A DNA stretch of 64,000 bases, from NCBI GenBank assembly GCA_032622095.1, contig CP136069.1, positions 46,784,194 through 46,848,193 on the forward strand, given 5' to 3'. Made by a program: the position numbers and the translations under genes. Position 1 is the stretch's first letter. Every line of letters begins with the position of its first letter. The notes beneath the pieces are model-generated. The model made no database searches. It saw nothing but the letters and a program-made list of their open reading frames with translations, and was not told the DNA's origin. Below, one piece after another: positions 55,420 to 64,000 of this stretch. Source of the DNA: Siphonodentalium dalli (taxonomy: Eukaryota > Mollusca > Scaphopoda > Gadilida > Siphonodentaliidae).

Positions 55420-57861
55420 TTATATAGAAAGGCCAAGTGTTTACCTCTGTGTGTGCGTTAGCTTCTCTAAAGACGAATGTGGTTTCAGCGGCGTCTGTCA
55501 TAAATTCTGGACAAACTCCGCGAACCTGCTTTCTTTATATTTTTACCAGCGGTGACGATATTTTCATGCATGTCATGATTGTCGCCCGTCATTTTTGACC
55601 TCATCAGACAACTATATAAAACTTATATGAGCAAAAAATAGCGTTTCTTATCAGCTTAGAATATATGTAGGAAAATTGGTACACATTGGTCACATGGCCA
55701 GGGGAATGTCATGGGATAGGCGCCTTCGACTTCATGCAGATGACTTATAGGGGACAAATACATTGCATGGTTAATAAAGAGTGCTCATTATCAGCTCAGA
55801 TAATTATGTGATTCGATCGCAACCCGCGACGATGACCTATCGCCGCATATATTTGTAATCTGTATCGACATTATGTAAATTGTCTACAGGGTGCGTGATC
55901 GCTAGATGCGGAACTCAGTTGATTGCCTTATGTTTAGAACTTCAGATATCCAATTCAGATTATATGAATACAATTCAATGTCAGCCGCCGTTATGAGCGA
56001 CAGAACATAGATTGGAATGTACAGAAACGGTGAGAAACATTAGAACAATCTGTCTATTATGTTCTTAAATGGACGTCATCATGTGCGACCAGTTATCTGG
56101 GACACTGCCGGCAGAATATAAATTTTCTACTTTCAGTTTCTGTTTCCCGGGACATCGAGAGTGTCTCGCTGTCATTGCTTCTGTCTTGTTCGCCATGCCA
56201 CAACTAGATATAAATCCAAAGCAACATATTCCAAACCCTACACGAGATTGAGTGACTTGCCTATGTCATGATTTTCCTTAAAAAACACAAGTTCCAAAGG
56301 ACGATTAAGGAGATTAACATTGTTATATAGTACCTAGTGAAGTTTGCAGTTTTTTGTCACGAGACACCAAAATACACACTGGTAAACAATGTCAATCATG
56401 CACTAGAGCCCTGATTCGACTCGAGATTCGATTCGATGTCGATATCAGGAAGGAGATTCGATATCAAGATTCTATTCGATGCAAAATCCCCGATTCGCAG
56501 ATCCCTATGAAATGGGCTAATTTTTAAATTCAATTAATTCAGCTCACCATCATACAGAGTATAGGTGTGTAAATATAAATGTGATGTTTTCTGTGCGGTT
56601 GCTTGCAATTAGTTATGTATTTCATTATCACGTATATATTTAGACATAATTCATCAGTGGTGTAATACATGTATATATGCAATAAACGGAAGTTATCATA
56701 CATAGTGCGATAACCCATGTTGACATAATTATGGTAAAATTCGTCAGTAGATACCATGCACACGTGAGTCATAAGAGGTACCCACATATTGTCAACACGA
56801 CTAATATATCACCAATCACGGGATGCACAACGGCAAATAAGGAGCAACATACTGGGGTTCTTATCTCTCACAGTGGGGCGGTGGCCATATAGTATATCCC
56901 GTGTCCATATAGGATGGAAAATAACCATATAAACGAACGTTATATATCATAAAACACAATTCTAGAGCTGTAAAATATATAATAACATGATATTATAAGC
57001 CATTGTGGTTGGTTGACGGTGACATTATGTGACATTGACGTTTGGAGTTTATGATCAACCGAGTCGAGGCGCGATGTGCGATGTTTAGCCCACAGTCCTG
57101 GTAATTTATAGGAAATTAATATTTATTCCGGAAGAATGATCTGCCCAAGTTACCATATAATGCCAATTTCATCTATCGGTCTTTCCGTACGTTGATCAAC
57201 GTAAATGTCGTCACGAAAAAGCAGCCCGACAGGAGACGATATAACAGTTGTCTTGATTTCCCTTATGTTGACTGGCTTGCAACGTAAACAGAAGCTCCGA
57301 CCAATCAAAGACGCTGTTTCTTACTGAAGTCGGAACATAATATAGAACATACTTAGAATGTAGTACAACACATTTTCAAGAAAATCGATTCCCAGAGGAA
57401 AGGAACAATATCCAGATATGTTTGAGAAGTCCAATGATGGAAAGGCTATTAAAATTATTGAATCGGGGAACATTTTTATAATTTGTATAATTTATTCGCG
57501 AGGTTAATATGCGTTTGGTGGTTACGGCGAATGTGTATACGCGCGCCGACATCCACATACCGGAACATTTTCATATCAAAGCAATGAGCGTCCACTTATG
57601 CATAGGTACGAACAAGATCTCATCCTTATGTGAACCGCATTCGATTTTGCCAACATCTGAACGAGTAGCACAACATGTTTGAATATATTGTATCTCACAA
57701 AACCTTTGGTTGATAATATAATGTGCAACATAGAATTGTCCCATCTATATTTATGAATGTATAAGTAATTGGCATCTTAACACGTTCAAAATACATTTAT
57801 TGTTACTCCTTGCTCCAGTAGGCAACACGTGTTATTGCACTCTGAATGGGGAACATGTCTC
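55420..57861. other. Gene-free stretch
   Basis: Near 56410-56500 the word GATTCGAT recurs about six times. No ORF, RNA gene or transposon end was recognised in 2.4 kb. Confidence 0.4.
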
Positions 57862-57970
57862 TATTCCGAGGGTTCGCTATTCCGAAGGTTCACTATTCCG
57901 AAGGTTCACTATTCCGAAGGTTCGCTATTCCGAAGGTTCACTATTCCGAAGGTTCGCTATTCCGAAGGTT
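57862..57970 (+). repeat. 16-bp tandem repeat, about 6.8 units
   Basis: Unit CTATTCCGAAGGTTCG, with G or A at the last position. Two overlapping 60-70 codon ORFs here are by-products of the repeat. The G/A alternation is not strictly periodic. Confidence 0.95.
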
Positions 57971-59635
57971 TTTGTTATTTTATAGGTTAATTCTATATTC
58001 TGAAGTATTGAGAGGGTTCTTTATCACGAAAACTCCTTTTATGAAAGAAATAACATAAAACAATAAAACATTAAATGTGATTTTGTTTGTTTTCGCGGGT
58101 TTCCTTGGGGTTTAATGTCATTACGTATCACGTTATTCCTCAATACATATTCACATCAAGCAGACCACACAATTGCTATGTTTCCATACGATTTAATGTC
58201 ATTGCGTATGACGTTATATCTCAATAATAAGAATACGCCAGCTAAAGGCGGATTATAACAGTGGCGCTATAACGCTCAATGAATACTGGAGCGCCATAAC
58301 ATACTGCATAACAGAATATCGCTAATAGACGGATATGAGATGAACGTAACTGCAATTGTGTATTGACTTTAATGCTCACTTAATTTCCGATTCACCTATT
58401 ATTTTTTGATAGTGCCTTGATATACGGTTTTAATAACAATATATGCCATACCATATGATTAAAATACTGTAATTCATCACCATTTGAAACTTCTGTGTCT
58501 CGGAAGATGCCCAATGAGAAATAGAAAACAGGTGAAATCATTCCCAAGATTCCCCCGTCATGGCTCCCAGAACGCAACAGAATTCAAACTAAAAATGTAT
58601 TTTCAATGAAAGGTGAATAACTCTATCTTTAAAATATAGTTATTCCCCTCCATTGAAAATAATACACTTTGAGCAAAAAAACCAGATGAAACTTAAGCAC
58701 AAAAACACGTCGGTAACTCACAAAAAACAACATGTTTACAGTTTATTACACCAGATAAGTTGATAATACAATGAGAGCTTCCTATTTCAAATGGTGTGTA
58801 ATATGACTTATATTATAGATATGTGATTTGGGGGTTCGAAAGGCCTGGGCCTTTAATGTTGATGTTTCTTTCAAGTACAGATTGCCAGTTCGGACAGACT
58901 GTATCTCTTACATGTAGTTTATTTCAGTCACGTTCTGGTACCCCTCTGAATGGTGTGAATATTGTGAATAGTTTCAAGAGCATATCCAAAATAACACGAT
59001 AGATAACGTATGTGCAGTCTCGCATGTGACTCAAACATAGAGTTATCCCTCATGCACTGCATTCAGAGTGATACTAATGTTTTTCATTCGTAGAAGTCGG
59101 GAAGTACGGTACGCCAAGGCATTGTGTGCACATTTGCAGTTGTTGGTAACGTTTATGTTATTTTCTGTTTCTGAGCTTATATGGCCATACGCTACCAATG
59201 TTCGTCTATAAATCATATATCTCTTCTATATTTGGTTGTGCAAACAAGGCTCAACAAATGTAGCTAATAGTCAGTGATGGCTAATGATTTCGTCATGTGA
59301 TGGTTGCAGAACACAATGTTATATTCTAACATAACAATCGCCGAACGGGTCATTCTCATAAACAAAAGTGCTGAATGGTACACATGTTTTGAAATCTCGT
59401 TCTAAATGACGTTTAGTTATCGTGTCTGTCATGATTTCTGTAAGAGAACAAATTTAAAACAAATTGCTGATGGGCGCCAGACTTTCCGGAACACAATTGA
59501 AGTCGATCACACACCCTGTATTCCGTTCAGCAAATTTTCAAAACATTTGTACACTGTGTGACATATAAAGCTGGTACCCATGCATTATAATACACCGGAC
59601 AATGCCCACCGGTACCTGACTATATAGAATACATC
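57971..59635. other. Gene-free stretch
   Basis: 58100-58220 repeats TTTAATGTCATTACGTATCACGTTAT-like text twice, about 80 bp apart. 58773-58842 shares words with 36419-36475. No gene supported. Confidence 0.4.
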
Positions 59636-59969
59636 CCTGTTAAAGCGGTTCTGCTAATGTGCTGTTAGGGAAAACCAATACCATTAATAAAAAATACCGT
59701 TATTTTGTTTAAATTGTCATTTTCGCTGTGTTCAGATAATCTTAACATATCCAGGAAAAGCAATTACGTGTATGAAAAATTCAAATTTATGTTCTTGAAT
59801 GTTTCATATGAAATCGCTCGGATTAACCTAACACCGTGAAAATGACAACTTTAGAAAAAATAACGGCACTTTTTCGTAATGGCATCAATTTGTCCTAACA
59901 TGCAGCATCATAGCAATTCAGCAGGACCACCAGAATAATAGGACATTAGCAAGACCACTTGGCCAGGGG
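59636..59969. mobile_element. Foldback element K2
   Basis: Right end GACCACTTGGCCAGGGG matches the K1 right end. AACATATCCAGGAAAAGC and GAATGTTTCATATGAAATCG match K1 interior blocks in inverted order. It is shorter than K1 and internally rearranged. Confidence 0.6.
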
Positions 59970-62917
59970 TGGAACAGGCCTACCGGGAAATCTAAGGATC
60001 TCTAAGCAATGACCAGTCAAAGATATCGCAATACAGGACATTATTTTTTACACTCACACGTGAATTCGCGCTGTATATAGTACATGGATGCAGTACGTTC
60101 GTTGGACGAAATTACGTCACGTGACGTCACGTCGCACGCAGACACCTACTTGCATCGATATTGTGTATAGACGCAACTTGCAACGGGCTAAAAGAATAAC
60201 TTTGGAATTTGGCGCAAAATTCTCTTTAATCAGCCACTTGACTGGGTTGAGCGTAAATATAAGTAATGGATGTTGATTGTGTTGCGTTCCATAGAGTATG
60301 GATTCAACTTTGTCTAACATTTTGTGTGTAACAATTTCACACATAATGTCAAACAAACTTGCATCCATACAAAATGGAACGCAAACCAATGTGGAGGACA
60401 AATGCCGCATCAGAAGCACGAATTTAAGTCCCGACTAAACAGCATTTTTCTGATAAAACAAAAGACGTTTGTTTGTAGTGTTATTATATAGAAACATATC
60501 CTCGCACAAATACGCACATAATCGACATATAAAGTGAAATAGGTACATAATGTGATTATTCGGGGATAAGCAGATAATGGAGTCATATCCGTTATTTCGT
60601 TTTATGGCGCGGGTCACAGTGAAAACACATGTTAAAGAGCGTACACCTGAACAGTCGAGAGCTGGCTTATTTGCGTAATTTTTCGCACATAATCTGCATA
60701 GAATTGCCTCATTATGAGTCGATAATGTGACAAAAACGCTCTCATTTCCAGCACACAAAATAAGGCGAATCTCTGCAGATTATCTACCTAAAATAAGTTC
60801 TATAATAAGCAGATAATGTGCGGGTTTTTTGGAATACAGGTTATAGAGAGTAGACATTTGTTTTTAGATGGACGTGTTAGTACTATTTCGTATATTTCGT
60901 ACCTGCTTAGAGTCTGATGAAAAATCCGCAAACAGGACAGAGGTGGTTGGTCCGGAGCAACCCACAAACCAAATTTGTCAATGCTTGCAATATATTTATG
61001 ATGGGGCTTTCCTAATGGCTTACAAAACACTCATACTAGTTTAATGATTAGCAGCCTTTATGTATAACACTATATAGCACCGATGCGCAAATTTAAAACT
61101 GCGCGAAAAATAGTACGACTCCTGAGTTTATACCAATCCACAGGGGAATTCAGCTTTATTGAATTACATGTACAGACGGTCGGACTGAATATAGACCATT
61201 ACACTGACAAGCGGGCATACCTTCTCAATGCCATTATTTATCATGTAAATGATGGTATAAAGTCTTAAATGTTGCAGTACTTGTATGCATACTCCCGTGC
61301 GAAGGGACACGCAAACCTATATCCATACCCACACCATGCATGGATTGACAAGGTGGTCATGCCGTCTGAGTACAATATGTCAACCCAGCTATTTGAAACA
61401 CACACAGCCACACCCACACTTGCTCTCAAGTCAGCCGTATACGTGCATTGTTGTTTTACATGTACTTCTGTATTCTGTAAAGTTCATTTCATTAATGTCC
61501 ATGATTGTGTCAGAATGATTATTTTGAGCACATAACCATTCATCTGCTCAACAAAATGGTGATGAGTTACAATTTATTGGATGTTAATTTTCGTCGTGGT
61601 GGTCTTTAATACACACAGGTACCTGCAGGGAGATTAAGAACTGAAAATGTAACCAGATACATGTCTTTTACGAGAATATTTTATAAGTTTTGAATTCGCG
61701 CAGTACGGTGCGCGAATTCAATGTGCGCGAATTCAAAACTGAGCAAAAAATAGTACTGCGCGCACTTAGATATGAGTAAGGTATACATATATGTGTTGCA
61801 GTACTGCGGTGATTTAAAAGTGCGTTAGATTAAACCAAGGTCTTAAATCTAATCCAGTGTGTTTGGTACCATTCGCCATAACATCATGGACAATAACATA
61901 AGTTTTGAGGCAATAATTTAACTGGAGAAATTTAGTAACAAAATATATTATCATAACATATAAACTTAAACTGTATCATATCATGTTAACATATAATTAA
62001 CATGCTATCATTTGTCTTGAGATAAATATGAATATGATCCACTCAATAATCACCCAATTGATGCAGATCGATGCATATGATAAGTGTTCAACAACTTATG
62101 CCATTAGTGATCCGAAGGCGGGTGTAATCAAGATTTTTGTTTTAGCAGAATAGAACAGGGTAGAATACCCTGTCTAAATATGCGCCCAATTGGCCACCAA
62201 GATAGGGGTGATCAATTACATGCAGTTTCAAAATAAGAATATTAGACCCCACTTTAAATTGTAGAAAACACAAAATAGAACAATCACATTCGCGGGCACC
62301 ATGGTTTTTATGTAAATAATTAATTACGTCGGTAATTTTATCACCGTGTTGAAGAGAAATAATAAAAAAAGATAACTAAATGTCATGGGTGAAATTATAA
62401 TCCGTTCTTTAGAATTGTATTGAAGATCAACTGCGACAGAGGCAAGTGATAACCTGAATATTTGCTTGAATTATTAGATATAATTATTATAGTATATTAA
62501 CTTGCTCACAATATGCTACCTGTTTCACTTAAACTCATGTTACATTTCCATGAGTATTGAGACATAATATATCACACGATCAAATAAACGCGAAGCAACG
62601 CGAAGTATTCATCGAAAACAACAATCATAAACTTCAGCGATCGCAAGTCATTTAACTAATGGCGTGACGTCATCGCACTCACTAATAGTACACGTGCGTC
62701 TGGCCAGTAATTATGAAGCTGGTTTTGTGGGTTAATTGTGTGATAAAATTGATAAATAAATAAAGCACTAACAAATTACTTTGAAGTACGCTCCATTTTG
62801 TGTTTGAAATTCGATTGGACAGCGCAGAAAAATTGCACACCGAGAACAGACGTACTATTACCGAGGACCGAACAATAGGTAAGCGAGTACATAGTGACCA
62901 GATTCGTCACCTCCAGT
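59970..62917. other. Gene-free stretch
   Basis: 60583-60640 is the partner of the repeat at 25440-25510. 61083-61130 and 61718-61765 share AAAACTGCGCGAAAAATAGTAC-like text, and TGTTGCAGTACT follows at 61268 and 61796, a degenerate direct repeat. GGTAAGCGAG near 62879 is a donor-like site after a short open frame (62800-62878), not enough to call an exon. Confidence 0.4.
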
Positions 62918-63419
62918 TTAAAGACACGGTTGGCCTTGGCGGTGGGTATCCTGTGAAAATATCTCCACCCGTCAAAAGCCGCCACAAACAGAAAGAACAT
63001 CAAAATGTAGATAGACTTTGTCCGTATACAAATAAGAAATATCGCATAAACAGTATGTTATGGTCATATGTTTGACCATTGTTATGTAAACAAAAGCATA
63101 AAAAGTAACTTTTCTGGTGTTTGTTTATATTATGATGGTAAACATAAAGAGCGTTCTTTGTTGGTGAATACCTGATATGGAACTAATAAAGAGCGTTTAT
63201 GCCATTTGTGTGTGATTAGCCAGTAGCATTATGCTGTTTTCTGTAACACAATCAGGCTCTCGTTTGGGTAAAATATAGTAGGTCTTTATGATAACATGCT
63301 GTGTACGCGATGGTCATGGTATATATGAACGGAACTGTATGCGTTTTAATGTTTTTCTGTTTACGGTGTTTGGAACAAATATGAATATTTTCGACAATTA
63401 AGGCCGCACGTGCCTTTAA
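62918..63419 (-). mobile_element. TTAA miniature element J2 (502 bp), inverted relative to J1
   Basis: TTAA at 62918-62921 and 63416-63419. Matches J1 along its full length on the opposite strand: CATAAACAGTATGTTAT, GATGGTAAACATAAAGAGCG and TTTCTGTTTACGGTGTTTGG. Ends TTAAAGACACGGTTGGCC and TTAAAGGCACGTGCGGCC. Confidence 0.85.
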
Positions 63420-63837
63420 TCTCCCGAATTTAAACCTGGTTTAGACCTACATTGACGCCCAGTCAAACCGGACCAAGGGGGAGTTTCTGGTTATCTACAT
63501 CTACTTGATACTCCATCGCCCTCAATGTGCTGATGATTTTGTGGAGGTCCAGGTGCAACCACGGCCGAGTAACTTTATAACCCTGTGTGACTCCAGTAGC
63601 GTTCTTTAACGTGCACACACCGAGGCGTGTACACGGGTCAGCCATTAATGTCCGCGCCCGATGTGACAGCGTACTGCACCCACGGCAACATACGCGGACA
63701 AGTATTGTAATGGGGGGGGGGGGGGGAGTCGGCATTTTGCATTCGGATCTTTATTATATGATCTTGAATGATACTTTTCAGCCTGACAAACTTGCTATCT
63801 GACCGAGTTCTGATTTTTGTCAGAATACGCTGACCAG
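63420..63837. other. Gene-free stretch
   Basis: A G-run lies at 63713-63726. Nothing else is supported. Confidence 0.35.
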
Positions 63838-63902
63838 GTTGCGATTCCCGGTCCGATAGCACGAGAGACCAGTACGCTACCTCTCGGCTACCGACTTCCA
63901 TT
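63838..63902 (-). repeat. tRNA-like promoter remnant, possible SINE head
   Basis: The minus strand has GGTAGCCGAGAGGTAGCG, a good fit to a pol III A box (TAGCCGAGAGG). The B-box-like text nearby, GGTTGCGATTCCCGG, is on the plus strand instead, so no functional tRNA can be drawn. A rearranged tRNA-derived SINE is the likeliest reading. Confidence 0.3.
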
Positions 63903-64000
63903 CAGTGGCTGACCGATTCAGTATAAGCTGAACATGTATTCGAACAACACAGTTAGGCGGAGCACAAGCAGGTCGGTACACATAGTATTGGCTCGCCCTC

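Noticed and set aside
57800-58058. Two ORFs with RRF/EGSLFRR repeats
   Set aside because: Translations of the 16-bp tandem repeat in two frames.
63838-63902. tRNA gene
   Set aside because: A-box-like and B-box-like words are on opposite strands and no cloverleaf can be formed.

Overview
This window is eukaryotic, gene-poor and repeat-dense. It is AT-rich, has no operon-like gene layout, and shows intron-sized gaps and splice-site-like exon borders. A dispersed repeat with runs of gacggacgg and modules ending in gagctaa suggests a marine invertebrate, perhaps a mollusc or another lophotrochozoan. That guess rests on general familiarity with such repeats, not on a search.

Layout. 1-610 is a dispersed repeat that recurs inverted at 42.4-43.4 kb. 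1576-9528 is a Ty3/Gypsy-type LTR retrotransposon with one intact 1,421-codon ORF (zinc knuckle, protease, RT, RNase H, integrase). It is inserted into an older palindromic DNA element and flanked by a 4-bp target duplication. 10-24 kb holds foldback elements, a diverged 1.9-kb repeat whose partner lies inverted at 51.9-53.4 kb, a 170-bp tandem repeat and several TTAA-flanked miniature transposons. 23.4-31.5 kb and 40.9-54.7 kb carry most copies of a striking near-perfect 67-bp palindrome, usually two per element. 55-64 kb is sparse: a Helitron-like fragment, a 16-bp tandem repeat and two more miniature elements.

Host coding content is very thin. The best candidates are an LRAT/PLAAT-like exon on the minus strand (46318-46710) whose catalytic residues appear replaced, a short minus-strand terminal exon (35027-35137), and weaker candidate exons at 34508-34781 (+) and 45641-45737 (-). 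None can be assembled into a complete gene here.

The most unusual theme is a double-hairpin cassette, CCCTGTGCC-palindrome-spacer-palindrome-GGCACAGGG. It sits inside at least three miniature-transposon families with unrelated terminal repeats (two TTAA-type, one TA-type). The hairpin centres differ between families but remain self-complementary. The Gypsy element is also odd. Its 5' LTR is about 1,054 bp while only the last 494 bp (identical) are present at the 3' end. No polypurine tract is visible, the ORF lacks a recognisable capsid domain, and the 2.2-kb leader holds a run of donor-like and acceptor-like splice motifs.
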